Positions 1 to 6,499 of a stretch of 18,238 bases of DNA are shown here, piece after piece. Position 1 is the stretch's first letter, and each line of letters opens with the position of its first letter. The notes beneath the pieces were generated by a model. The model saw only the letters and a list, made by a program, of their open reading frames with translations. It had not been told where the DNA came from and made no database searches. A program made the position numbers and the translations under genes. Origin of the DNA: Nitrosomonas sp. UBA6494 (GTDB lineage Bacteria > Pseudomonadota > Gammaproteobacteria > Burkholderiales > Nitrosomonadaceae); assembly GCA_002435335.1 (NCBI GenBank), contig DJMI01000073.1:1-18238 (forward strand), read 5' to 3'.

Positions 1-22
1 ACAGTGATTTTGCAAAGGTCTC
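1..22. mobile_element. Right end of an IS/MITE-like element (partial)
   Basis: Positions 11-22 read TGCAAAGGTCTC, the same 12 bases that end the complete small element at 1856-1867. The outward complement, GAGACCTTTGCAAAATC, resembles what I recall of IS1106-type (IS5 family) ends in Neisseria; that family link is from memory and unverified. Only the last 22 bases lie in the window, so it may be a full insertion sequence or another MITE copy. It ends 37 bases before the malic enzyme start codon, so any promoter for that gene lies inside or across the element junction. Confidence 0.5.
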
Positions 23-27
23 AGCTT

Positions 28-63
28 ATGACCACACAATTCTTTCGGAGATCGCAAATATGA
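28..63 (+). CDS. Possible 11-codon leader ORF before malic enzyme
   Basis: ATG at 28 opens an 11-residue frame (MTTQFFRRSQI) whose TGA stop at 61-63 overlaps the malic enzyme ATG at 60-62 as ATGA. An AAAGG contributed by the mobile-element end (14-18) sits 9 bases before this ATG. The arrangement would suit translational coupling. However, the malic enzyme has its own GGAG at 47-50, and so short a frame can easily arise by chance. No function is claimed. Confidence 0.2.
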   Translation: MTTQFFRRSQI

Positions 64-1673
64 CAATAAATTTGCGCGGCAAAGCGCTGCTTATCGATCC
101 AGTTCAAACCAAGTCGACAGGATTTACGCGCGAAGAGCGTGAACTTTATGGCCTACGCGGCCTATTGCCCTATGATGTTGCAAGCATCCACAAGCAAATC
201 GACCGCGTTCTGGGGAGTTTGCGCGCAAAAAACAGTGCCATCGAAAAATATATTTTTTTAAATGCTCTGCTGGAACGCAATCAAAGGCTTTTCTACCGCA
301 CCATGATCGATCATATCGAAGAAATCATGCCACTGGTCTACACTCCAACCGTTGGTGAGGCCTGCAAGGAATTTGCACATATTTTCCGCAAACCCCAAGG
401 TTTTTATATTACGCCGGAAGATCGTGGTGAGATCGCGCCCATTCTAAAAAACTGGCCTGAACAGGATATTCGCATCATTGTAGTCACGGACGGCGAGCGT
501 ATTCTGGGATTGGGTGATCTCGGCGCCAACGGCATGGGTATTCCAATCGGCAAGGTTGCATTGTATGTCGCCTGTGCCGGCATTCACCCATCGCAATGTA
601 TGCCGGTCATGCTCGATGTCGGCACCAACAATCTGTCGATCCGGAACGATCCGCTGTATCTGGGATATCCGTATCCGAGAATTACCGGCGATGCCTACCG
701 GTCACTGGTGAACGAATTCGTGCAAGCGGCGCAATCCTGTTTCCCGAAGGCACTGATTCAGTTTGAAGATTTTCTGACACCCCATGCATTTGAATTTCTT
801 GAACACTATCAGCCTAATGTACGCTGTTTTAACGACGACATTCAAGGCACTGCTGCGGTTACCTTAGCCGGGATCTACAGCTCATGCCGCATTACAGCAA
901 AAAAATTTACCGATCTCACCGTCATGTTTTTGGGAACCGGCTCAGCCGCGAGCGGTGCTGCAGAACTCATTGTTGACGCATTTTGCGCAGCCGGACTGAG
1001 TTTACAAGCAGCGCGAGAGCGGTTATGGTTTATTGATCGCAAAGGATTACTCACTGCGGCAAGCGACAACATCAAACCGCGCATCAAACCGTATGCGCAT
1101 CAGCACCCTCCTTGCAGCTTCGTAGATGCCATTTCGATTGTTAAACCGGATATCCTGATCGGAGCAACCGGCGTCGCCGGAACTTTTACCGAACACATCG
1201 TGCGTGAAATGGCCGCTGTCAATGACCGTCCGGTGATTATCGCATTATCGAATCCGACCTCCCACACTGAATGTACCGCAGAACAAGCTTATCGATGGAG
1301 CGACGGCAGAGCCGTCTTTGCCAGCGGCAGCCCGTTTCCTTCGGTGCAATACGGCAATCAGATTTTTAAGCCGGCGCAAGGAAATAACGCCTATATTTTC
1401 CCCGGTATTGGACTTGGCATCTACGCAAGCGGTGCGCGACTGGTCACACAAGATATGTTTCTGGCAGCCGCACAAGAATTAGCTGCCATCGTCTCGGAAC
1501 AAGAAATCAACAACGGTGCGATTTATCCTGCACTGCCACGGGTACGCGAAGTTTCTCTAGCAATCGCGATCGCAGTATGTCGAATTGCCATGCAAAAAGG
1601 CTTGACGGAAAAACAATTGCCGGATGATTTGAATGTATACATCCAATCGTTGATGTATGAACCAAACTACTAA
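60..1673 (+). CDS. maeA: NAD-dependent malic enzyme (malate dehydrogenase, decarboxylating)
   Basis: Cytoplasmic malic enzyme converting malate to pyruvate and CO2 with reduction of NAD(P). The 537 residues fit the large-subunit family (E. coli MaeA is about 565). Visible family blocks: PLVYTPTVGEAC at 91-102 with the catalytic Tyr94, VVTDGERILGLGDLG from 141, GIPIGK ending at the likely catalytic Lys165, FNDDIQGTAAVTLAG at 257-271 with metal-binding acidic residues, the Rossmann loop FLGTGSAASGAAELI at 290-304, and ALSNPTSHTEC further on. The ATG at 60 is preceded by GGAG at 47-50 with 9-base spacing. The gene stands alone on + between an IS-like end (1-22) and a MITE-like element (1728-1867). 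NAD preference is inferred from overall resemblance to the MaeA/SfcA type and not proven by a residue. Confidence 0.93.
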   Translation: MTINLRGKALLIDPVQTKSTGFTREERELYGLRGLLPYDVASIHKQIDRVLGSLRAKNSAIEKYIFLNALLERNQRLFYRTMIDHIEEIMPLVYTPTVGEACKEFAHIFRKPQGFYITPEDRGEIAPILKNWPEQDIRIIVVTDGERILGLGDLGANGMGIPIGKVALYVACAGIHPSQCMPVMLDVGTNNLSIRNDPLYLGYPYPRITGDAYRSLVNEFVQAAQSCFPKALIQFEDFLTPHAFEFLEHYQPNVRCFNDDIQGTAAVTLAGIYSSCRITAKKFTDLTVMFLGTGSAASGAAELIVDAFCAAGLSLQAARERLWFIDRKGLLTAASDNIKPRIKPYAHQHPPCSFVDAISIVKPDILIGATGVAGTFTEHIVREMAAVNDRPVIIALSNPTSHTECTAEQAYRWSDGRAVFASGSPFPSVQYGNQIFKPAQGNNAYIFPGIGLGIYASGARLVTQDMFLAAAQELAAIVSEQEINNGAIYPALPRVREVSLAIAIAVCRIAMQKGLTEKQLPDDLNVYIQSLMYEPNY

Positions 1674-1722
1674 GTACTAAGAAAGCACTGGTGGATTCAT
1701 TCGATGAGCGAGGTTAATTGAT

Positions 1723-1727
1723 GAACA
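1723..1727. repeat. Target-site duplication, left copy (GAACA)
   Basis: GAACA lies directly outside the left terminal inverted repeat of the MITE-like element. An identical GAACA lies directly outside the right one at 1868-1872. A five-base match at exactly these positions has a chance probability of about 1 in 1000, and supports insertion by transposition. Confidence 0.55.
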
Positions 1728-1867
1728 GAGACCTTTGCACGGCGTAATGAGCGGCGCGAGAATAAGACAAAAATTTGTGAAAAGCGGAGTTTATATAGAG
1801 TAAATCAGCATTTTTCGCAAATTTTTAAAGCAATTATCGTACCGCGTAGTAGCTGTGCAAAGGTCTC
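1728..1867. mobile_element. MITE-like element, 140 bp, palindromic
   Basis: Perfect 13-bp terminal inverted repeats (GAGACCTTTGCAC at 1728-1740 and its complement at 1855-1867) enclose 114 bp with no meaningful ORF. The symmetry continues inside: an AAAAATTTG-T/C-GAAAA block near 1769-1784 is matched by its complement near 1810-1825, so the whole element can fold on itself. GAACA flanks both ends as a 5-bp duplication. It sits between the convergent malic enzyme and DUF2064 genes, 54 bp after one stop and 6 bp from the other. It could act as a bidirectional terminator, which is inference. The tip sequence matches the partial element at 1-22, suggesting mobilisation by the same transposase. 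Typical IS5-family duplications are not 5 bp, so the family is left open. Confidence 0.7.
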
Positions 1868-1872
1868 GAACA
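1868..1872. repeat. Target-site duplication, right copy (GAACA)
   Basis: Second copy of the five-base duplication that flanks the MITE-like element. It ends just before the TGA stop (1874-1876) of the minus-strand DUF2064 gene, so the insertion narrowly spared that coding region or set its present 3' boundary. Confidence 0.55.
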
Positions 1873-1873
1873 A

Positions 1874-2569
1874 TCAAATATCAGCAGCTTGAATCTTATC
1901 CAAATTAGCGATTACCAATGCACGTAGCGCTCTTCGCGCCGGACGCACATCGTGTTGCAACGTAACAGCCAGATCGAGCACATCGCGCACTTCATCGACA
2001 TCATAGCCTTGCCCTATTTGACGTACCGATAGCCCGCTCGATTCGCAAGCATCGCGCAATCGAGCACCCAATCGATCGCTACTCCACGGCAATGAAGATA
2101 AATCTGGCCATGAATGGCGATTTGCCATTAATACTACACCGCCATCACGGGCGGGAATCAATACTACATCGGTGCTATTCAAGGCACTCGTCACAGTATC
2201 ATAATCGACCACACACAAACCGGGCGCATCACTGCCGATAAAAATCAAAGCCTGGTGATGTTGCGCACGAAGTGATCGGTCAAGTTGGTTCAGACGTTGA
2301 CCCAAATTACCTGCGGATTGCGGAAAAGTAATGAGTGGATGTTGCGACGCACTCGCTTCGATCAGATTTCTCGCCCAGGCTAAATCTGCCGCAGTTGCCG
2401 GCGCGATCACTATCGGTCCTGGCCAAGCGGCAACATCTTCCAATGCACAAGCCAACAACGCTTCTGCAATCGCTAACGCCAACGCTGGACCCAATTTCGC
2501 AGCTAAGCGCTGTTTTCCGCTACCGAGCGCTGGTTTTTTACATACCAGCACCAGCGTTACAGCAGTCAC
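1874..2569 (-). CDS. TIGR04282/DUF2064 family nucleotide-diphospho-sugar transferase-like protein
   Basis: 231 residues from a GTG start. Family landmarks in order: VCKKPALGSGKQRL at 9-22 (consensus like AK.P.PG.VKTRL, here with KQR), GNLGQRL at 88-94, IGSDAPGL at 111-118, PARDGGVVLMA at 139-149, WSSDRLGARL at 162-171 and DVDEVRDVLDL at 190-200. These match the GT-A-fold DUF2064 group, which some annotation pipelines name as arsenosugar biosynthesis glycosyltransferase; the substrate here is unknown. The open frame extends to 2755, but that extension lies inside the HD-GYP gene and reads as shadow, so the GTG at 2567-2569, directly before the first beta strand, is preferred. No ribosome binding site is visible; translation is probably coupled to the 16-codon ORF overlapping this start. 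The stop lies 6 bp from the MITE. Confidence 0.78.
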   Translation of the reverse strand: MTAVTLVLVCKKPALGSGKQRLAAKLGPALALAIAEALLACALEDVAAWPGPIVIAPATAADLAWARNLIEASASQHPLITFPQSAGNLGQRLNQLDRSLRAQHHQALIFIGSDAPGLCVVDYDTVTSALNSTDVVLIPARDGGVVLMANRHSWPDLSSLPWSSDRLGARLRDACESSGLSVRQIGQGYDVDEVRDVLDLAVTLQHDVRPARRALRALVIANLDKIQAADI

Positions 2570-2616
2570 ACAGCAACGATTTGGGAAATGATTCCGGCAT
2601 TCTTTATTTGCTTCAT
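2566..2616 (-). CDS. 16-residue linking ORF between HD-GYP and DUF2064 genes
   Basis: The ATG at 2614-2616 overlaps the HD-GYP TGA (2613-2615) as ATGA. The frame reads MKQIKNAGIISQIVAV and stops at TGA 2566-2568, which overlaps the GTG start of the DUF2064 gene as GTGTGA. GGGG lies only two bases before the ATG, too close for a normal Shine-Dalgarno site. The double overlap fits a translational relay along one mRNA. It may instead be the remnant of an older, frameshifted N-terminus. Supported only by geometry; no function is proposed. Confidence 0.35.
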   Translation of the reverse strand: MKQIKNAGIISQIVAV

Positions 2617-3806
2617 ATCCCCTGAATTTTGTTGATATCGAAATTCCATTGCAGTGGATCCTCCAGTTTCTCGATGCTGTCCGTACCTTTGGCCAAATCG
2701 ATAATTTCCATCGGCACATAGGCGTTCGCGCGTGTTGAGAAAAACACTTTGACAATCGGTGTGGTTAAGCTTTTTTTCGATTGTTCCAACACTACGCCAA
2801 GACGTCCGGATTTTAGTTTCACCAAGCTGCTGTTGGGATAAATACCGATTGATTTGACGAATGCTTGAAACACGCGCTCATCGAAATGTCCTTCGCGCCA
2901 AGACGCCATTTTTTGAATCAACTCCGCCGGTGGCCATGCTTTTTTGTAGCAACGATCGGAACTGATCGCATCGTAAACATCGCACACCGCCCCCATACGA
3001 GCAAAAAGCGTCAATGCATCGCCTGATATTTTTTCAGGATACCCCTTGCCATCGACGCGTTCATGGTGGTGCAAACACACATCCGAAGAGGTGTCATAAA
3101 CATTATGGCAGGATTTAAGAATTTCCCAACCACGTCGCGGATGACTTTTTACGATAGCGAATTCTTCATCGGTCAATTTTCCTGGCTTGTCCAGCACTTC
3201 TGATGGTATCGCCATCTTTCCGATGTCATGCAGTAAACCGGCTATGCCTGCCAATCGCAATTCTTCTTCTGTTAATCCCAATTGTTTGCCGACAGCTATC
3301 ATTAGCACACATACCGCTACAGAATGTAAATAGGTGTATTCATCAGCGCTTTTTAACCGAATCAAGCTTATCATCGCATTCCGATTACGTTCCATCGATT
3401 GATGAATTTCATCCACCATGGAAGTAGCCTCTTCTAATTCAACAGCTTTACCCATGCGAACATCGCTGAACATTGACACAACCGCTTCCTTGGTTTTGCC
3501 ATGCAGTTTTTTTGCTATTTCCATTTCTTTTTCCAGCGACACCGGTGTCACTGTTTTTTTTACTGGCGCTGATTCAATGGGTGACAGTGGGGGTGCTTCC
3601 GCAGCGGATGCTTTGACTTCCACATCCAACCCCTTGCTGGTATCAATCCAAATTTCCTTGATGCCACTGCTATTCAGTTTATCCAAATCTTTCTGCTGAT
3701 CCAGCAAAAATGATTTACGCCAGAAAGGATGCGCCATCCAGTCGCCACGAATTTCATGGATATACATGCCCAATCGAACATCGCTTTTATTAACTTTTTT
3801 AATCAT
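2613..3806 (-). CDS. HD-GYP domain phosphodiesterase with DUF3391 N-terminus
   Basis: 397 residues, predicted soluble. An N-terminal DUF3391 segment (about 1-90, beginning VNKSDVRLGMYI) precedes a full HD-GYP domain (about 130-320). Metal and catalytic landmarks are intact: LLHDIGKMAIP with His193-Asp194, SHPRRGWEIL at 221-230, HHHERVDGKGYP at 246-257 with GYP at 255-257, and CDVYDAISSDR at 275-285. Known HD-GYP proteins of this form hydrolyse cyclic di-GMP, or act in related cyclic dinucleotide signalling, so an active enzyme is predicted. There is no receiver or membrane domain, so the input signal would come through DUF3391 or a partner. The gene is first in a tight cluster with the 16-codon ORF and DUF2064 gene. 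The upstream gap (3807-3963) is AT-rich with repeated TTTAATAG motifs and no clear Shine-Dalgarno site. Confidence 0.9.
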   Translation of the reverse strand: MIKKVNKSDVRLGMYIHEIRGDWMAHPFWRKSFLLDQQKDLDKLNSSGIKEIWIDTSKGLDVEVKASAAEAPPLSPIESAPVKKTVTPVSLEKEMEIAKKLHGKTKEAVVSMFSDVRMGKAVELEEATSMVDEIHQSMERNRNAMISLIRLKSADEYTYLHSVAVCVLMIAVGKQLGLTEEELRLAGIAGLLHDIGKMAIPSEVLDKPGKLTDEEFAIVKSHPRRGWEILKSCHNVYDTSSDVCLHHHERVDGKGYPEKISGDALTLFARMGAVCDVYDAISSDRCYKKAWPPAELIQKMASWREGHFDERVFQAFVKSIGIYPNSSLVKLKSGRLGVVLEQSKKSLTTPIVKVFFSTRANAYVPMEIIDLAKGTDSIEKLEDPLQWNFDINKIQGI

Positions 3807-3850
3807 CGAATGATCAAGAAATAAAAAAAGAAATCTAACCCTGCTACTGT

Positions 3851-3933
3851 TTTAATAGCTTGTTAGTCAGTTTAATAGACAGCAATAACGGTGAAGATTG
3901 CAATAAAAAAGCAAAAACAGGATCATTTAATAG
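3851..3933. repeat. Three copies of TTTAATAG upstream of the HD-GYP gene
   Basis: TTTAATAG occurs at 3851-3858, 3871-3878 and 3926-3933, the first two exactly 20 bp apart. On the minus strand the motif contains TATTAA, a plausible -10 element. They could be reiterated regulator sites or simply AT-rich coincidence in the 157-bp gap between the aldolase and HD-GYP genes. Confidence 0.25.
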
Positions 3934-3952
3934 TTGATGAATCAATCAACTA
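3931..3952. repeat. 8-bp inverted repeat (TAGTTGAT / ATCAACTA, 6-bp loop)
   Basis: A perfect 8-bp inverted repeat with a six-base loop lies 12 bp beyond the stop of the class II aldolase gene. The stem is AT-rich and no T-tract follows directly on the minus strand, so it is a poor intrinsic terminator. It may be a weak terminator, an mRNA 3' end structure or a regulator site for the HD-GYP gene. Confidence 0.3.
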
Positions 3953-3963
3953 TAAATAGTGAA

Positions 3964-4749
3964 TCAATCCAAGCACGAAGTATCTTTTCTCAAACTGCGC
4001 CGCGCATAATAGGAAAAACCGACCGCACTGCGCTGGCCGCGTAAAATCCAATCATGGGCTTCTCGCCCCAAATCCGGCTCAATCGGTTGTATCTTCCCGG
4101 CAGACATGGCCAACAATTGCATTCGCGCCGCACGTTCAAACGCCATTGCCAAAATACACCCTTCCTCAATGCTGGATGCGGCGATCAACAAACCGTGATG
4201 CGCCAACAATAAGGCACGTTTATTGCCGATCGCCTTGGAAATCAATTCACCCTCCTCGTTACCTACCGGCACTCCCGGCCATTTCGGCAAAAAAGCGACA
4301 TCATCGTACAGTACGCAATTGTCCATATGTGAAATTTCCAGCGGGATTTCGAGCATACTCAAGGCGGCGGTATGGATCGCATGGGTATGAATGATGCATT
4401 GCACATCGGATCTGGCGCGATATAGCCACGAGTGAAAACGATTGGCCGGATTAGCCATACCATCGCCTTCCAGCACTTCCAAATCCTCATTGACCAGCAG
4501 CAAGTTGCCCGCGCAAATTTCATCGAAACCAAATCCGAGACGCTGCGTCAGATAAGTGCCCGGTTGTTCACCACGCGCGGTAATCTGTCCAGCCAAACCG
4601 GAATCATGTCCGTTATCGAACAAAATCCGGCATGTCAACGCGAGCTTCTGCGCTTTGGTGTAATTTGTACCTTGCAAATGTTGATCCATTTGCACGAACG
4701 ATTGCTGAATCAGTTGGGCTTTGTCCAGATTAAAAGTATCGTTGGTCAT
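3964..4749 (-). CDS. Class II aldolase/adducin family protein
   Basis: 261 residues. The zinc-binding landmarks of the class II aldolase/adducin fold are present: IIHTHAIHTAALSML at 119-133 with His121 and His123, and LLAHHGLLIA at 181-190 with His184/His185. FDNGHDSGLAGQITAR at 44-59 occupies the usual substrate-phosphate loop region, normally a G.GNIS.R-like stretch. Relatives include fuculose- and ribulose-phosphate enzymes and many proteins of unknown substrate; nothing here fixes the substrate. A clear AGAGGA lies 5 bases before the ATG. The gene follows hslR by 16 bp on the same strand, so it is probably the third gene of the OsmC-hydrolase/hslR operon. Which aldol cleavage or decarboxylation it performs, if any, is unknown. 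Confidence 0.85.
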   Translation of the reverse strand: MTNDTFNLDKAQLIQQSFVQMDQHLQGTNYTKAQKLALTCRILFDNGHDSGLAGQITARGEQPGTYLTQRLGFGFDEICAGNLLLVNEDLEVLEGDGMANPANRFHSWLYRARSDVQCIIHTHAIHTAALSMLEIPLEISHMDNCVLYDDVAFLPKWPGVPVGNEEGELISKAIGNKRALLLAHHGLLIAASSIEEGCILAMAFERAARMQLLAMSAGKIQPIEPDLGREAHDWILRGQRSAVGFSYYARRSLRKDTSCLD

Positions 4750-4765
4750 CGTTTCCTCTTGCTAG

Positions 4766-5170
4766 TCAAAATTCGTTCTGGTTGGATCTAAAGCGCTCGA
4801 TTTCTCGCCGATCACGTTTGGTAGGACGTCCTTTGGTATAAAACGGCTGCGGTTGCGTCTTTAACCGCGCCGCCACGACTTCACGCCGTACGCGGCTCTC
4901 ATCGGTTTCACGGTACAACTGCTGCGCCTGCGGTGCGGAACCGCGTTTGTTCGACAAGCCAAGTACTTCGATATCGAATTGATAATTACCGATGCGAATC
5001 GATAAATTATCGCCAACTGCTACCGTCTTGGCCGGTTTAACCCGTTGCCCGTTTAGTGTCACCCGTCCGCGCTCGACCTCCTCGGCAGCCAATGAGCGAG
5101 TCTTAAAAAACCGCGCTGCAAACAGCCATTTGTCGATACGGAATTTTTCTTCCACTTCATCGTGTTGCAT
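4766..5170 (-). CDS. hslR: Heat shock protein 15 (S4-domain ribosome-associated protein)
   Basis: 134 residues, close to E. coli Hsp15 (133). The S4 RNA-binding domain starts at RIDKWLFAARFFKTRSLA (11-28) and continues through GRVTLNGQRVKPAKTVAVGD (35-54). The basic tail carries GRPTKRDRREIERF (114-127), typical of HslR. The known role is binding free 50S subunits that carry stalled nascent chains after heat shock. The frame opens with consecutive TTG (5176), GTG (5173) and ATG (5170); the ATG is chosen because the S4 motif then sits at the usual distance. The upstream hydrolase-OsmC gene stops at 5177, six bases away, so translational coupling is likely. Confidence 0.9.
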   Translation of the reverse strand: MQHDEVEEKFRIDKWLFAARFFKTRSLAAEEVERGRVTLNGQRVKPAKTVAVGDNLSIRIGNYQFDIEVLGLSNKRGSAPQAQQLYRETDESRVRREVVAARLKTQPQPFYTKGRPTKRDRREIERFRSNQNEF

Positions 5171-5176
5171 CACCAA

Positions 5177-6412
5177 TCATTCCATTACCGTGGTATTAAT
5201 TTGTATCTTACTCTGTAAGGTCCTGTGGACCGGGCATTGATTGGCAATTTCCAACAGTCTGGTGCGTTGCTTTCCATCCAAATTACCCGTCAGTCGAATC
5301 GTGCGCGTAATCACATCAACCAGCGATGCTTTGTTATCACAATCTGCACAATCTTGCACATGCACTTTATCATGATGTAATGTTACTTGAATCTCGTGCA
5401 AATCGAGCTGCTTATGATTCGCGTACATGCGCAGTGTCATCGAGGTACAACTGCCCAACGCCGCCAATAATAGCTCGTAGGGATTAAGACCCAAATCTTT
5501 ACCACCTAACGCAATCGGCTCGTCACTGACCAGGCGGTGCTGCGGCGTCAAAATTTCTCGCAAAAATTTCTTATCCAATTCCCGCACTACAACATCACCT
5601 TGCTTGAGCGGCAAAACCGTATTCATGGATGCTTCTTTCACCTGTTGATCAATCGGTAGTAAATAACGATTGATCCAAGCCGCCAGCATCTCCGCCACAT
5701 AGCGAGAATCCGCTGGATTGGACAGCAAATGATCGGCATGATCCAGCGATACAAAGCTTTTGGGATGCTTTGCAGCGGTATAAATACGTGCAGCTTCGTC
5801 TATCGAAACCGTATCATCCAACGGGGAATGAAAAATTAACAATGCTTTGTGCAATGCCTGGATATGCGCCACCGAATTGTATTTTTCCAGATCGTCGATG
5901 AATTGCCGTCGAATAGTAAAGCTCCGTCCTGCCAAATTCACCTGTACTGCTTGTTTCTCCCGTAGTTCGCGGTAAGAATCGGCAAACAAATGTTTCACAT
6001 GCGATGCGGTTGCTGGTGCACCGATGGTTGCAATGGCTTTTACCGACGGCAAATCCTGCGCCACCGCCAATGCGGCTGCACCACCCAGACTATGGCCGAC
6101 CAACAACGCCGGCGCCGCATAGTGCTGCTCCAGATAACGAGCTGCAGCTAACAAATCCTGCAAATTCGATGAAAAATTGGTATTGGAAAAATCGCCCTGG
6201 CTATTTCCCAGACCGGTAAAATCAAACCGCAACACAGCGATTCCAAGATTAGCCAAAGCCAACGTAATGCGTGCTGCGGCGAGATTATCTTTGGAGCAAG
6301 TGAAACAATGAACAAACAATGCGTAAGCTTTGATTGCACCTGCGGGTAATTCCAGCGCTCCGGATAGCGACTCGCCTTGAAAGTTTTGAAATACAGCCTC
6401 AACGCGCGGCAT
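5177..6412 (-). CDS. Alpha/beta-hydrolase and OsmC-family fusion protein
   Basis: 411 residues with two enzymes in one chain. Residues 1 to about 252 form an alpha/beta hydrolase: nucleophile elbow GHSLGG with Ser108, acidic candidates Asp199/Asp200 in FHSPLDD, and His225/His228 in LDHADHLL. Residues from about 260 form an OsmC/Ohr-like domain: GSCTSMTLRMYA with Cys322 and NQCPVHRTL with Cys393, the pair that reduces organic peroxides in this family. A CxxC (Cys355-Cys358, DCADCDN) lies between them and, as I recall, is common in this fused subfamily. The fusion itself is a known architecture; its substrate is not known to me. One reading is that the hydrolase frees a hydroperoxide from an ester that OsmC then reduces. 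The gene heads an operon with hslR and the class II aldolase and diverges from the gpsA-like gene. Confidence 0.9.
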   Translation of the reverse strand: MPRVEAVFQNFQGESLSGALELPAGAIKAYALFVHCFTCSKDNLAAARITLALANLGIAVLRFDFTGLGNSQGDFSNTNFSSNLQDLLAAARYLEQHYAAPALLVGHSLGGAAALAVAQDLPSVKAIATIGAPATASHVKHLFADSYRELREKQAVQVNLAGRSFTIRRQFIDDLEKYNSVAHIQALHKALLIFHSPLDDTVSIDEAARIYTAAKHPKSFVSLDHADHLLSNPADSRYVAEMLAAWINRYLLPIDQQVKEASMNTVLPLKQGDVVVRELDKKFLREILTPQHRLVSDEPIALGGKDLGLNPYELLLAALGSCTSMTLRMYANHKQLDLHEIQVTLHHDKVHVQDCADCDNKASLVDVITRTIRLTGNLDGKQRTRLLEIANQCPVHRTLQSKIQINTTVME

Positions 6413-6440
6413 GACAATATACTGATTACAAAAAATTTAG

Positions 6441-6477
6441 ATGGAAGATTATCATTAGCTTTGATATTACACTACAA
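6441..6477 (-). promoter_or_regulatory. Candidate promoter with overlapping Fur-like box
   Basis: On the minus strand GATAAT (complement of 6448-6453) is a good -10 and TTGTAG (complement of 6472-6477) a weak -35, 18 bp apart. This would place the start of transcription about 30 bases before the hydrolase-OsmC ATG at 6412. The minus-strand 19-mer over 6441-6459 matches the Fur consensus GATAATGATAATCATTATC at 13 of 19 positions, 11 of them in a row, and covers the -10. The right half of the box is poor, so binding is uncertain. Confidence 0.3.
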
Positions 6478-6499
6478 CATCCTTTTGGCGACGACAATT

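Noticed and set aside
2570..2755. N-terminal extension of the DUF2064 reading frame up to 2755
   Set aside because: It lies inside the HD-GYP gene on the same strand in another frame and its sequence has no family similarity; the GTG at 2569 gives a normal protein start.
3931..3952. Intrinsic terminator for the class II aldolase operon
   Set aside because: The stem is AT-rich and no T-tract directly follows, so it is listed only as an inverted repeat.
6377..6499. 41-residue N-terminal extension of the GpsA-like protein
   Set aside because: It precedes the Rossmann strand, overlaps the start of the divergent gene and looks like translated promoter DNA.
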